DNA of 64,000 bases from NCBI RefSeq assembly GCF_037811135.1, contig NZ_CP149130.1:1050501-1114500 (forward strand). The letters run 5' to 3'. A model generated the notes under the pieces. It worked only from the letters and a program-made list of their open reading frames with translations. It did no database searches and was not told where the DNA came from. The position numbers and the translations under genes were made by a program. Below, piece by piece: positions 32,784 to 41,886 of the stretch (the first letter of the stretch is position 1; every line of letters starts with the position of its first letter). This DNA is from Aeromonas rivipollensis (lineage in GTDB: Bacteria; Pseudomonadota; Gammaproteobacteria; Enterobacterales; Aeromonadaceae).

Positions 32784-33152
32784 ATGAACAAAGAGATCGC
32801 CACCAAGGTATTTGAGTCCCTCGCATCCGGCATTCGCCTCGATGTGTGGCGTCTGCTGGTCAAGGCCGGGTTGGAAGGTCAGGTCGCCGGCCAGCTGGCC
32901 AGCGAGCTCGACATAGCCCCCAACACCCTCTCGTTTCACCTGAAAGCCATGCTGCACGCTGGCCTGCTCTCGGTGGAGCAGGAGGGGCGCTTTTTGCGCT
33001 ATCGCGCCAACATTCCCCTGATGCTGAGTCTTATCGGCTACCTCACCGAGGAGTGCTGCGCCGGTCATCCGGAAGCCTGCGGGGTGATGAGAGCCGAATC
33101 CGGTTGCTCGCCCCATGTGTTGCCTGCGCAGCCTTGCTGCAATGAGGAGTAG
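32784..33152 (+). CDS. arsR: ArsR-family regulator (second)
   Basis: 122 residues. HTH: FESLASGIRLDVWRLLVKAGLEGQVAGQLASELDIAPNTLSFHLKAMLHAGLL. The C-terminal tail is Cys-rich: LTEECCAGHPEACGVM, then SGCSPHV and PCCNEE, giving several possible As(III) ligands. It begins a run of eight further plus-strand genes (arsD to arsC) separated by 90 bases or less, so it probably represses this operon. AGGGGAAG lies before the ATG. Confidence 0.9.
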   Translation: MNKEIATKVFESLASGIRLDVWRLLVKAGLEGQVAGQLASELDIAPNTLSFHLKAMLHAGLLSVEQEGRFLRYRANIPLMLSLIGYLTEECCAGHPEACGVMRAESGCSPHVLPAQPCCNEE

Positions 33153-33155
33153 ATC

Positions 33156-33584
33156 ATGAGACTGATACAAGTATTCGACCCGGCCCTGTGCTGTTCCAGC
33201 GGGGTATGTGGCGCAGAGGTTGACCAAAATCTGGTGACCTTTGCCGGCGATGCCGAATGGATCAAGCAGCAGGGTGGCTCTCTATATCGATTCAACCTGG
33301 CGCAACAGCCCCTGGTCTTCGCCGAGACCCCGGCAGTGGCTTCCTTTCTGGAGCTGACTGGGGAAGAAGGACTGCCTGTGACCCTGGTTGATGGTCAGCT
33401 GGTACTCACCGGTCGTTATCCCAGCCGCGCCGAACTGATGCGTTATGCAGGACTGGAGTTGCCGAAAGCCCCGGGAAGCGATGGTACAGAAGTCGATCCG
33501 TCAGATGTCGAGCCAAGCAAAGCGGGCGCTATCAAGGGGATCGTCAAGAGTGGATGCTGCTCCGGCTGCAGTGGTTGCTGCTAA
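33156..33584 (+). CDS. arsD: ArsD arsenite metallochaperone
   Basis: 142 residues, longer than the usual 120. MRLIQVFDPALCCSSGVCG carries Cys12, Cys13 and Cys18, the As(III) site that hands arsenite to ArsA. The C-terminus has vicinal Cys groups (KSGCCSGCSGCC), as in longer ArsD proteins. It starts 3 bases after arsR2 and precedes arsA, as in other arsDA operons. Confidence 0.95.
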   Translation: MRLIQVFDPALCCSSGVCGAEVDQNLVTFAGDAEWIKQQGGSLYRFNLAQQPLVFAETPAVASFLELTGEEGLPVTLVDGQLVLTGRYPSRAELMRYAGLELPKAPGSDGTEVDPSDVEPSKAGAIKGIVKSGCCSGCSGCC

Positions 33585-33652
33585 GCGACATCGCCTGGCT
33601 GGCAAGCTCGCTGCTCGGTCAATTGCCTCGTTGTTTCTGATAGGAGTCTCTC

Positions 33653-35452
33653 ATGTCCCCGTTTCTGAACTACTCGTTTCTCCATGATGCGCCGCCGTTT
33701 CTCTTTTTCACAGGCAAGGGCGGGGTGGGCAAGACCTCGCTGGCCTGTGCCAGTGCGGTTGCCTTGTGTGACAGTGGCAAAAGGGTACTGCTGGTCAGCA
33801 CGGATCCGGCCTCAAACATAGGCCAGGTATTCGATACCCAGATAGGCAACAAGATGACCGCCATAGCGGCAGTCAGTGGGTTGTCAGCACTGGAGATAGA
33901 CCCGCAAGCCGCTGCACAAGCCTATCGGGAGCGGATCGTCGGGCCGGTGCGCGGCAAGTTGCCCGAGAGCGTGGTACGCAGCATTGAGGAGCAACTCTCC
34001 GGTGCCTGCACCACAGAGATCGCCGCCTTCGACGAATTCACGGCCCTGCTTACCGACAAGGCGTTGCTGGCAGAATATGACCATATCGTCTTCGATACGG
34101 CCCCCACCGGGCACACCATACGTCTGTTGCAGTTGCCGGGTGCGTGGAGCGAGTTTCTTGAGCAAGGCAAGGGGGATGCCTCCTGTTTAGGGCCCTTGGC
34201 AGGGCTGGAAAAACAGCGCAGCCAATACGCCGAGGCCGTTGCTGCCTTGTCCGATGCAGAGAAAACCCGGCTGATTCTGGTCGCCCGAGCGCAAGCCTCG
34301 ACCTTGCGGGAAGTGGCGCGTACCCACGATGAGCTGGCGACCATCGGCCTTGCCAATCAGCAACTGGTCATCAATGGCATCTTCCCCCAAAGCGAATTGG
34401 TTGATGACCCCTTGGCGACCGCCCTGTGGCAACGAGAGCAGCTGGCGATGGCCCAAATGCCAGCGCTGCTGGCCAGTCTGCCACAAGACAGAGTGCCGCT
34501 GTTGGCGACCAATCTGGTTGGGGTCGATAGCCTGCGCCAGTTACTCGGCGCAGCGCCTGTCAACGGGAACCTCGAGGTCGAACGCCCGGCCGCCGAGTCA
34601 CAGGACCAGCAACATCCCGGCTTGACGCAACTGGTCGATGAGCTGGCCAGCGATGGCCACGGGCTCATCATGCTGATGGGCAAGGGCGGTGTGGGTAAAA
34701 CTACCCTGGCGGCGGCAGTGGCGGTAGAGCTTGCCAGTCGAGGCCTGCCGGTTCACCTGACCACCTCAGATCCCGCAGCCCATCTGGGAGAGACACTGGC
34801 AGGGGCACTGCCGAACCTGGCTGTGAGCCGCATCGATCCTCACGCCGAGACCGAGCGTTACCGTGCCCAGGTGCTGGCCACAAAGGGGGCGAGTCTGGAT
34901 GCACAGGGCCGCGCCCTGCTGGAGGAAGATTTGCGTTCCCCCTGTACCGAAGAGATCGCCGTGTTTCAGGCCTTCTCGCGGATCATTCGCGAGGCGGGCA
35001 AGCGCTTCGTGGTGATGGATACGGCGCCGACCGGCCATACCCTGTTGCTGCTCGATGCGACTGGTGCCTATCACAGAGAGATAGCCCGCCAGATGGGGGG
35101 GAAAGGGATGCACTTCACCACCCCCATGATGCAACTGCAAGACCCGAAACAGACCAAGGTGATGATAGTCACCCTGCCGGAGCCCACCCCGGTACAGGAG
35201 GCCGCCAATCTGCAAGCCGACCTGCGCCGCGCCGGCATCGAGCCCTGGGCCTGGGTAGTGAATCACAGGCTGGTCCCTGCTGGCATCACTTCCCCCCTGC
35301 TTGCCCAGCGAGCCTGTCGCCAGCAGCCCCATATCGAGGCGGTCAGGGGTGAGCATGGGAAGCGTTATGCCGTGGTGCCCCTGCTGGCGATCGAGCCGGT
35401 CGGCGTCAAGGCCCTGCAAGACTTATGTCACCCTGCCCACAAGGAGGGGTGA
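33653..35452 (+). CDS. arsA: ArsA arsenite-transport ATPase
   Basis: 599 residues in two homologous halves. Walker A motifs are FFTGKGGVGKTSLA (about residue 21) and LMGKGGVGKTTLA (about 343); the signature DTAPTGHT occurs in both halves (FDTAPTGHTIRLLQLPG and MDTAPTGHTLLLLDATG). The As(III)-binding Cys residues are in SGACTTEIA, ASCLGP and SPCTEEIA. It energises arsenite export, normally through ArsB; here the only exporter in the cluster is Acr3-type. GGAG lies upstream of the ATG. Confidence 0.96.
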   Translation: MSPFLNYSFLHDAPPFLFFTGKGGVGKTSLACASAVALCDSGKRVLLVSTDPASNIGQVFDTQIGNKMTAIAAVSGLSALEIDPQAAAQAYRERIVGPVRGKLPESVVRSIEEQLSGACTTEIAAFDEFTALLTDKALLAEYDHIVFDTAPTGHTIRLLQLPGAWSEFLEQGKGDASCLGPLAGLEKQRSQYAEAVAALSDAEKTRLILVARAQASTLREVARTHDELATIGLANQQLVINGIFPQSELVDDPLATALWQREQLAMAQMPALLASLPQDRVPLLATNLVGVDSLRQLLGAAPVNGNLEVERPAAESQDQQHPGLTQLVDELASDGHGLIMLMGKGGVGKTTLAAAVAVELASRGLPVHLTTSDPAAHLGETLAGALPNLAVSRIDPHAETERYRAQVLATKGASLDAQGRALLEEDLRSPCTEEIAVFQAFSRIIREAGKRFVVMDTAPTGHTLLLLDATGAYHREIARQMGGKGMHFTTPMMQLQDPKQTKVMIVTLPEPTPVQEAANLQADLRRAGIEPWAWVVNHRLVPAGITSPLLAQRACRQQPHIEAVRGEHGKRYAVVPLLAIEPVGVKALQDLCHPAHKEG

Positions 35453-35560
35453 GACGATGCTTGCGTGGTCGCGGCTTGCGGCCACCAGCACTGGGTACCA
35501 ACAACCTGTTTTCACCAACCAATCTGATGTTCTCAATGAGACATGGAGCCGCTGCTTATC

Positions 35561-36058
35561 ATGCACCCCTTTGACATCCTGAACCTGGATAATGGCGCCC
35601 GCCTTATCTTCACCCCCTGTCCCGGTACCAAGGAGGCTTCCCTGCAAGCCTCCCTCAAGACCCTGCAAGCCGCCGGGGCTGATGCGGTAGTCACCATGAT
35701 GCCCGATGCCGAGCTTCGCGAGTTCAAGGCCGATGCCTTGCCCGTCGAGTGCAATGCACTGGGGTTGGCCTGGTTCCAGCTGCCGGTAGAGGACGATTGT
35801 GCCCCCGAAGCGCCCTTTGCCGCCGCCTTTGCCAACCACAAGGCGGCGCTGCTGGCTCGCCTGGCGGCGGGCCAGACCCTGGCCATTCATTGCCGTGGCG
35901 GCTCGGGTCGTACCGGTCTGATGGCAGCCATCTTGCTGCTGGAGGCGGGCTACGCCCCCACACAGGTCAAGTCGCTTGTGCAAGGGCTGCGTCCCAAGGC
36001 GCTGACCCTGGCGCCCCACGTTCACTACCTCAATACCCACTACGCATTCGCCGGTTAA
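35561..36058 (+). CDS. Dual-specificity-phosphatase-like protein of the ars operon
   Basis: 165 residues. The P-loop is [21 protein letters not shown], an exact HCX5R Cys-phosphatase motif, and [10 protein letters not shown] with [13 protein letters not shown] may supply the general acid Asp (inference). It resembles CDKN3-type or DSP-type phosphatases. It lies between arsA and the ArsJ-associated GAPDH, 10 bases before the latter, so its substrate may be linked to arsenate or arseno-sugar phosphates; that link is inference. ATG at 35543 is also possible; neither start has a strong ribosome-binding site. Confidence 0.82.
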   Translation: MHPFDILNLDNGARLIFTPCPGTKEASLQASLKTLQAAGADAVVTMMPDAELREFKADALPVECNALGLAWFQLPVEDDCAPEAPFAAAFANHKAALLARLAAGQTLAIHCRGGSGRTGLMAAILLLEAGYAPTQVKSLVQGLRPKALTLAPHVHYLNTHYAFAG

Positions 36059-36068
36059 GGAAGACAGC

Positions 36069-37085
36069 ATGGCTATCAAAGTTGGTATCAACGGTTTTGG
36101 CCGCATGGGCCGTCTCTCATTTCGCGCCGCCTTCGACTGGGCGGATGTGGAGTTTGTGCGCATCAATGACCCGGCTGGCGATGCCGCCTCCCTGGCACAC
36201 CTCATCACCTTCGATTCGGTCCATGGCCGCTGGCATCATGAAGCCAGCGCCGAGGGGGACCAGATGGTGATAGGCAACCATCGCATCCTCTGCACTCGCA
36301 ACAAAGAGATAGGCCAGACCGACTGGTCCCGCTGTGATGTGGTGATCGAGGCTTCCGGCAAGATGAAAACCAAGGCCCTGCTCAATGCCTATCTGGCGCA
36401 AGGGGTTAAGCGGGTCGTGGTGACTGCGCCGGTCAAGGAGGAGGGGGTGCTCAACGTAGTCATGGGGGTCAACCACCACCTCTACGACAAGGCGCAGCAC
36501 CCCATAGTGACGGCGGCCTCCTGCACCACCAACTGCCTGGCGCCAGTGGTGAAGGTGATCCACGAGCAGCTCGGTATCAGGCACGGCTCCATGACCACCA
36601 TTCACGACATCACCAACACCCAGACCATCCTGGATGCCCCCCACGCCGACCTGCGCCGTGCCCGCGCCTGCGGCCTGAGTCTCATCCCCACCACCACGGG
36701 GTCTGCCACCGCCATCACCCACATCTTCCCCGAGCTCAAGGGCAAGCTGAACGGCCACGCGGTGCGGGTGCCGCTCGCCAACGCCTCCCTCACCGACTGC
36801 GTGTTCGAGGTGAGCCGCCCCACCACTGAGGCCGAGGTCAACGGCCTGCTCAAGGCGGCCGCCATGAACGAGCTCGAGGGGATCATGGGCTATGAGGAGC
36901 GCCCCCTGGTGTCAGTGGATTACAAGACGGATCCGCGCTCCTGCACCATAGATGCACTCTCCACCATGGTGATCAATGGCACCCAGGTGAAGATCTACGC
37001 CTGGTATGACAACGAGTGGGGCTATGCCAACCGTACCGCCGAGCTGATGCGCATGGTTGGCCGGATGGACAAGGCGCAAGGATAA
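36069..37085 (+). CDS. ArsJ-associated glyceraldehyde-3-phosphate dehydrogenase
   Basis: 338 residues. NAD-binding [18 protein letters not shown], catalytic Cys in [17 protein letters not shown] (about residue 152) and [16 protein letters not shown]. In ars operons this enzyme adds arsenate to glyceraldehyde-3-phosphate, giving 1-arseno-3-phosphoglycerate, which ArsJ exports and which then breaks down outside to release arsenate. The arsJ gene follows 7 bases later, which supports this role rather than glycolysis. Confidence 0.94.
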   Translation: MAIKVGINGFGRMGRLSFRAAFDWADVEFVRINDPAGDAASLAHLITFDSVHGRWHHEASAEGDQMVIGNHRILCTRNKEIGQTDWSRCDVVIEASGKMKTKALLNAYLAQGVKRVVVTAPVKEEGVLNVVMGVNHHLYDKAQHPIVTAASCTTNCLAPVVKVIHEQLGIRHGSMTTIHDITNTQTILDAPHADLRRARACGLSLIPTTTGSATAITHIFPELKGKLNGHAVRVPLANASLTDCVFEVSRPTTEAEVNGLLKAAAMNELEGIMGYEERPLVSVDYKTDPRSCTIDALSTMVINGTQVKIYAWYDNEWGYANRTAELMRMVGRMDKAQG

Positions 37086-37092
37086 CCCGGCC

Positions 37093-38331
37093 ATGGCACT
37101 GACCCGACTCTCCCCCGAGATCCGCCAGTATCTGCTGGTGACCGGCAACTACTGGGCCTTCACCCTGACCGATGGCGCTCTGCGCATGCTGGTGGTGCTC
37201 TACTTCCATGGGCTCGGTTACAGCCCGCTGGCCATCGCCTCCCTGTTTCTCTTCTACGAGATCTTCGGGGTGGTGACCAATCTGGTGGGGGGCTGGCTCG
37301 GGGCTCGCCTCGGGCTCAACCGCACCATGAACATAGGCCTCGCCCTCCAGGTGCTGGCGCTCGGCATGTTGCTGGTGCCGCCGCTCTGGCTGACGGTGCC
37401 CTGGGTGATGGGGGCGCAGGCGCTCTCGGGGATCGCCAAGGATCTCAACAAGATGAGTGCCAAAAGCGCCATCAAGTTGCTGGTGCCAGGGGAGGCCCAG
37501 GGTCAGCTCTACCAGTGGGTGGCACTCCTGACCGGCTCGAAGAATGCCCTGAAAGGGATGGGCTTCTTCCTCGGTGGCGCCCTGCTGACCCTGCTCGGGT
37601 TTCAGGGGGCCGTGCTGGTCATGGCCCTGGCGTTGGCGCTGGTGTGGTGCGTCAGCCTGCTGACCCTGAAACGGGATCTCGGCAAGGCCAGGAACAAGCC
37701 CAAGTTCAGCGAAATTTTCTCCAAGAGCCGGGCCATCAATTACCTGTCGGCGGCCCGTCTCTTCCTGTTCGGGGCCCGGGATGTCTGGTTTGTGGTGGCG
37801 CTGCCTGTCTACCTCGCATCCAGCTTTGGCTGGGATCACTGGTATGTGGGTGGCTTCCTAGCGCTCTGGATTATTGCTTATGGCGTGGTGCAGACCCAGG
37901 CCCCCCGTTTTACCGGCAAACGTCAGGGGCGTGTGCCCGATGGCAAGGCTGCAATGCGTTGGGCGCTGGTGCTGGCCCTGACTCCGGCCCTGATTGCCCT
38001 GGCGCTTCATTACGATCTGCACCCTGCCATCAGTCTGGTGGGAGGGCTTATGGTGTTTGGCGCCCTGTTTGCCATCAACTCCTCCCTGCACAGCTACCTG
38101 ATCGTCAGCTATGCCGGCTCTGACGGGGTATCGCTGGATGTGGGCTTCTACTACATGGCCAATGCCCTGGGGCGCCTGCTCGGCACCCTGCTCTCCGGGC
38201 TGGTGTTCCAGCTCTATGGTCTCGAGGCCTGCCTCTGGATCTCCACCCTCTTTGTCCTGTTGGCGGCGTTGATTTCAATCGGTTTGCCCCGCCATCAACC
38301 GCCCCTTTCATCTTCTCAGGGAGTCTCTTGA
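37093..38331 (+). CDS. arsJ: ArsJ organoarsenical (1-arseno-3-phosphoglycerate) MFS exporter
   Basis: 412 residues with about eleven to twelve membrane helices. The start [44 protein letters not shown] is characteristic of ArsJ. It exports the arsenylated sugar made by the preceding dehydrogenase. A longer reading from 37057 would overlap gapdh; 37093 lies 7 bases after its stop. The stop overlaps the acr3 ATG by one base (TGATG). Confidence 0.94.
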   Translation: MALTRLSPEIRQYLLVTGNYWAFTLTDGALRMLVVLYFHGLGYSPLAIASLFLFYEIFGVVTNLVGGWLGARLGLNRTMNIGLALQVLALGMLLVPPLWLTVPWVMGAQALSGIAKDLNKMSAKSAIKLLVPGEAQGQLYQWVALLTGSKNALKGMGFFLGGALLTLLGFQGAVLVMALALALVWCVSLLTLKRDLGKARNKPKFSEIFSKSRAINYLSAARLFLFGARDVWFVVALPVYLASSFGWDHWYVGGFLALWIIAYGVVQTQAPRFTGKRQGRVPDGKAAMRWALVLALTPALIALALHYDLHPAISLVGGLMVFGALFAINSSLHSYLIVSYAGSDGVSLDVGFYYMANALGRLLGTLLSGLVFQLYGLEACLWISTLFVLLAALISIGLPRHQPPLSSSQGVS

Positions 38332-39407
38332 TGAGTACCAATGCCTGCTGCGATCTGCCCGTCAGCAAAAAAATGAGTTTTCTCGACCGCAATCTCACCC
38401 TCTGGATCTTCGTCGCCATGGGCATAGGGGTGGGGATTGGTTATCTGTTCCCCCAGGTGGCCCAGTGGAACGAGGCGATGTCGGTCGGCACCACCAACGT
38501 GCCGCTCGCCATAGGCCTCATCCTGATGATGTACCCGCCGCTCGCCAAGGTGAATTACGGCACCATGGGCGCCATGACCCGGGATCGCCGCGCCATCACC
38601 CTCTCCCTGGTGATGAACTGGCTGGTGGGCCCCATCCTGATGTTCGTCATCGCCCTGGTGTTTTTGCATGATCAGCCGGGCTACATGGTGGGCCTCATCC
38701 TGATAGGCCTGGCGCGCTGCATCGCCATGGTGCTGGTGTGGAACGACCTCGGCGGCGGCAGCAAGGAGTACGGTGCGGGTCTGGTGGCGCTCAACAGCGC
38801 GTTCCAGATCCTCACCTACAGCTTCATGGCCTGGCTGTTCATTACAGTGCTGCCGCCGCTGTTCGGGCTGCAGGGCTTTGCGGTGGACATCACCATGCTG
38901 GATATTGCGCAGAGCGTGCTGATCTATCTCGGCATTCCCTTCCTGGCAGGTTTCCTGAGCCGCCACTACCTGGTCAAGGCCAAGGGGGATAAGTGGTACA
39001 GAGAGCGCTTCATTCCGGCCATCTCCCCCATCACCCTGATCGCCTTGCTGGCCACCATAGTGCTGATGTTCAGTCTCAAGGGGGAGATGCTCGTCGAGCT
39101 GCCCATGGATGTGCTGAGGGTCGCTATCCCACTGGTGGTCTATTTCGTGCTGATGTTCTTCACCAGCTTCCTGGTGGGCAAGAAGCTGGGCATTCCCTAT
39201 GACAAGAATGCCTCCATCGCCTTTACCGCCACCGGCAACAACTTCGAGCTGGCCATTGCGGTCTCCATCGCCGTGTTCGGACTGAGCTCGGATCAGGCCT
39301 TCGCCGGTGTCATAGGCCCGCTGGTTGAGGTGCCCGTGCTGATCGCCCTGGTCAACGTGGCCCTGCGCATGAAGCGCCACTATGGCAAAGCGGAGGCCCA
39401 GGCATGA
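38331..39407 (+). CDS. acr3: Acr3-family arsenite efflux permease
   Basis: 358 residues with about ten membrane helices. The conserved Cys lies in [19 protein letters not shown], and [18 protein letters not shown] is the other Acr3 hallmark. It exports As(III) from the cytoplasm in exchange for protons, probably helped here by ArsA and ArsD. It overlaps arsJ by one base and arsC by four bases, so all are one transcript. Confidence 0.95.
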   Translation: MSTNACCDLPVSKKMSFLDRNLTLWIFVAMGIGVGIGYLFPQVAQWNEAMSVGTTNVPLAIGLILMMYPPLAKVNYGTMGAMTRDRRAITLSLVMNWLVGPILMFVIALVFLHDQPGYMVGLILIGLARCIAMVLVWNDLGGGSKEYGAGLVALNSAFQILTYSFMAWLFITVLPPLFGLQGFAVDITMLDIAQSVLIYLGIPFLAGFLSRHYLVKAKGDKWYRERFIPAISPITLIALLATIVLMFSLKGEMLVELPMDVLRVAIPLVVYFVLMFFTSFLVGKKLGIPYDKNASIAFTATGNNFELAIAVSIAVFGLSSDQAFAGVIGPLVEVPVLIALVNVALRMKRHYGKAEAQA

Positions 39408-39835
39408 GTGACCCCAAGATCACCATCTACCACAACCCGGCCTGTGGTACCTCTCGCAATACGCTGGCACTTATCCGCAACTCAGGTGTGGAGCCGACCG
39501 TCATCCACTATCTGGAGATGCCGCCGAGCCGCGAGACCCTGGTCACGCTCATTGCCGCCATGGGAATACCGGCGCGCGGGCTGCTGCGCCAGAATGTGCC
39601 CCCCTACGAGGCGCTGGGGCTGGCCGGGGAGGGATTCAGCGACGAGGAACTGATCGACGCCATGTTGTCCCATCCCATCCTGATCAACCGCCCCATAGTG
39701 GTGACCCCGCTGGGCACCAAACTGTGCCGTCCGTCAGAAGTGGTGCTGGAGATACTGCCGAGCCCCCAGCAAGGGGCCTTCACCAAGGAAGATGGAGAGC
39801 GAGTGGTGGATGAGCAAGGCCGGCGTATCGAGTGA
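39404..39835 (+). CDS. arsC: ArsC arsenate reductase (glutaredoxin-coupled)
   Basis: 143 residues. The catalytic Cys is in [20 protein letters not shown] (Cys about residue 12), followed by [39 protein letters not shown] with the Arg residues that bind arsenate in R773-type ArsC. It reduces As(V) to As(III) with glutaredoxin and glutathione. Last gene of the operon, overlapping acr3 by 4 bases. Confidence 0.96.
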   Translation: MSDPKITIYHNPACGTSRNTLALIRNSGVEPTVIHYLEMPPSRETLVTLIAAMGIPARGLLRQNVPPYEALGLAGEGFSDEELIDAMLSHPILINRPIVVTPLGTKLCRPSEVVLEILPSPQQGAFTKEDGERVVDEQGRRIE

Positions 39836-39910
39836 CAGTCCCTTTGCTGCCGCGCCCCGGCGGCAATCTAATGCGACCTGAGACGGGCTGACCACTAGGG
39901 GCAGACCGGC

Positions 39911-40990
39911 TCAGGCTGGCGAGGCAAGCACCCCATCCGGCCGTTGCAGGTGGCGAAGCAGATGGGGGATCAGGTGTCCGGCATCGGGCCCGACTCCTCT
40001 GAGGGTGGCAGAGGCGAAGTTGCGCTGTTTGGGCAGACCGACGAAGTACAAACCGGGCACCTGGCTGGCCCGCCCATCGCGCTGCATCACCTTGCCGGTT
40101 TCATCCATCACGGGCAGGCCCTCGAGAAAGGGCAGATTGGGGCGAAAACCGGTGGCAAACAGCAGAGTGTCAACGGCTTCATGCTGTCCATCTGCCCAGA
40201 CGACACCCGTTGGGGTGATCCGGGTGAACATGGGGTGCTGCTTGAAATAGCCGTTTTTCAGCGCCTTGCGATAGGTGCCATTGTCCAGAACCGGGGTGCT
40301 CTGGTCGTTCAACCAGCGGGTTTTCTCCAGGCCTGTCCATTTCAACCAGGTGTGAAAATCGGCCCCCAGTATCCGTTGGGGGGCGAATCGGATGGCGTCT
40401 CGTGTGGCCAGCGTCACCTCGGCCACGGCGGCCAGATCATGGGCTATCTGCACGGCGGAGTTCGCCGCGCCAATGACGACGACGCGTTGGCCGCGAAATG
40501 GCGCTCCATGTCGATAATCGGCGCTGTGAAGCTGTGTGCCGTTGAAGTCCTCGCGTCCTGGAATATCGGGCAGGTAGGGGCGGCTGAAGGCCCCAGATGC
40601 CACTATGACAGCCCTCGCCTGGTAGTACTCTCCGCTGGCTGTTGTTATCTGGAAGCCCTGCTCCAAGCCCATGACCCGGGTGACTCTGACCCCTTGGCGA
40701 ACCGGTAGCTGGAACCGGTCGGCATACTGCTCCAGGTAACGCACCACCTCATCACGACCGGGATAGTGACCCGGTGTGCCGGGGAAGGGCATGCCGGGCA
40801 GCGCGGAATAGGCCGCCGGTGAGAACAGCTTTAGGCTTTCGTAGTAATTGTGCCAGTTGCCGCCAGGACCTCTTTGCTCATCAAGGAGCATGAAGTTAAG
40901 CCCTTGCTGCTTCAGGTGCCAACCAGATGCCAAACCTGCCTGGCCTGCTCCGATGACAACGACATCAAATTGCTGACCCATCAAGTTCAT
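39911..40990 (-). CDS. arsO: ArsO-type flavin monooxygenase
   Basis: 359 residues. FAD-binding VVVIGAGQAGLASGWHL at the N-terminus, a second Rossmann motif VVVIGAANSAVQIAHDL for NADPH, and LLFATGFRPNLPFL. This class-B-like flavoprotein family is annotated as ArsO (NAD(P)-binding protein of ars clusters); its precise reaction is not settled. Starts at 40990 (MNLMGQQ) or 40981 are both possible; the longer frame to 41170 overlaps arsR3 and is not used. It lies 37 bases after arsR3 on the same strand, with an ATGTGCACAT box right at its start. Confidence 0.85.
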   Translation of the reverse strand: MNLMGQQFDVVVIGAGQAGLASGWHLKQQGLNFMLLDEQRGPGGNWHNYYESLKLFSPAAYSALPGMPFPGTPGHYPGRDEVVRYLEQYADRFQLPVRQGVRVTRVMGLEQGFQITTASGEYYQARAVIVASGAFSRPYLPDIPGREDFNGTQLHSADYRHGAPFRGQRVVVIGAANSAVQIAHDLAAVAEVTLATRDAIRFAPQRILGADFHTWLKWTGLEKTRWLNDQSTPVLDNGTYRKALKNGYFKQHPMFTRITPTGVVWADGQHEAVDTLLFATGFRPNLPFLEGLPVMDETGKVMQRDGRASQVPGLYFVGLPKQRNFASATLRGVGPDAGHLIPHLLRHLQRPDGVLASPA

Positions 40991-41000
40991 ATGTGCACAT
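40991..41000. promoter_or_regulatory. ATGTGCACAT box at arsO start
   Basis: The perfect palindrome ATGTGCACAT lies directly before the arsO start codon and is identical to the box in the arsR3 promoter, suggesting ArsR control of arsO. Confidence 0.5.
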
Positions 41001-41027
41001 CCATACACGTATTTAGGTAAAGAAAAA

Positions 41028-41375
41028 TCAATCTGATCTGCCTGGGCAGCACAGTGCGGTAATGTGCTTGGTGTGACGGAGGATCTCCTCCAGGCGCTGG
41101 ACAATGGCCGGGCCATCCACTTCGTAGAACACCTGTCGCCCAACCTTGGAAGAGCGCAGTATCCCTGCATCGAGCAGCAGCTGGAGATGGCGGGAAACCA
41201 CAGAGCGCTCCTGGGGCAACTCGGCCGCTATCTCCGTGATGTCTGCCCGGCCCAGCTGCATGACGCGTTTCAGGACGGCAACCCGTGGCGGCTCGCACAG
41301 AGCCTTGAAGAAGGCTCCATCCAGAGAGGCAATGGCGGCATCTATGGCCTGGGTTCGGGTCTGTACTGTGGTCAT
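41028..41375 (-). CDS. arsR: ArsR-family regulator (third)
   Basis: 115 residues. HTH: FFKALCEPPRVAVLKRVMQLGRADITEIAAELPQERSVVSRHLQLLLDAGIL; C-terminal Cys pair in TALCCPGRSD. It starts at MTTVQTRTQ (41375); the longer frame is upstream sequence. It is different from the first two ArsR proteins and precedes arsO on the same strand. Palindromic ATGTGCACAT boxes occur in both promoters. Confidence 0.88.
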   Translation of the reverse strand: MTTVQTRTQAIDAAIASLDGAFFKALCEPPRVAVLKRVMQLGRADITEIAAELPQERSVVSRHLQLLLDAGILRSSKVGRQVFYEVDGPAIVQRLEEILRHTKHITALCCPGRSD

Positions 41376-41386
41376 GGCTGGACTAT

Positions 41387-41406
41387 ATGTGCATATATGT
41401 GCACAT
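41387..41406. promoter_or_regulatory. arsR3 operator: ATGTGCATATATGTGCACAT
   Basis: Overlapping ATGTGCAT and ATGTGCACAT boxes lie 12 to 31 bases upstream of arsR3. The 10-base palindrome is repeated before arsO (40991-41000), which supports a shared operator. Confidence 0.6.
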
Positions 41407-41624
41407 GTAAAGTGCCAACATGAAGGCCTGATCAGGAGGGTACAAAGCGCGGGCTGATGAGAGCAGGGGATGAGGGCGGCGTTAGGGTCACGCCAGAGCA
41501 CAAAACAGGCGTAGGGCGCATGCTGGCAGCCAGGGGGCGGCAGGAAAGCCCGGGGGTCTTGCGAACAGGTCGCCGGCAGGCTCAGGCACTGTAGTGATCA
41601 GGATCTCTGTTTTAAGCGAAAAAG

Positions 41625-41670
41625 GTTTGTTTTTAGTGCAAACCTTATATTAATCATATGTAATTAATAT
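41625..41670. promoter_or_regulatory. AT-rich palindromic region upstream of the LuxR gene
   Basis: An AT-rich tract contains AGGTTTG...CAAACCT and the perfect inverted repeat ATATTAAT-CATATGTA-ATTAATAT (41647-41670). The whole 511-base gap from 41376 to 41886 holds the ars operator, this AT-rich tract and no gene I can support. Such tracts in high-GC genomes often bind H-NS. Confidence 0.5.
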
Positions 41671-41886
41671 GGTTTCACATATTAGATGCTGCCTGTTTAC
41701 CATTGGTAGCATTTTTCTCTATTGGTTGTCCCTGTTCTGATGGGGCCTGCCATGTCGCTGTCTCTTCCGGGTCGCCCACACTCCAGGCCTCGGTAGCGTG
41801 TCATTTCCACTTGTTGGCATGTGATTCAGCCCCTATTGGGATTCATGCTGAACAATATGGTCACCGTTTATAAGCAACTTGATCAC

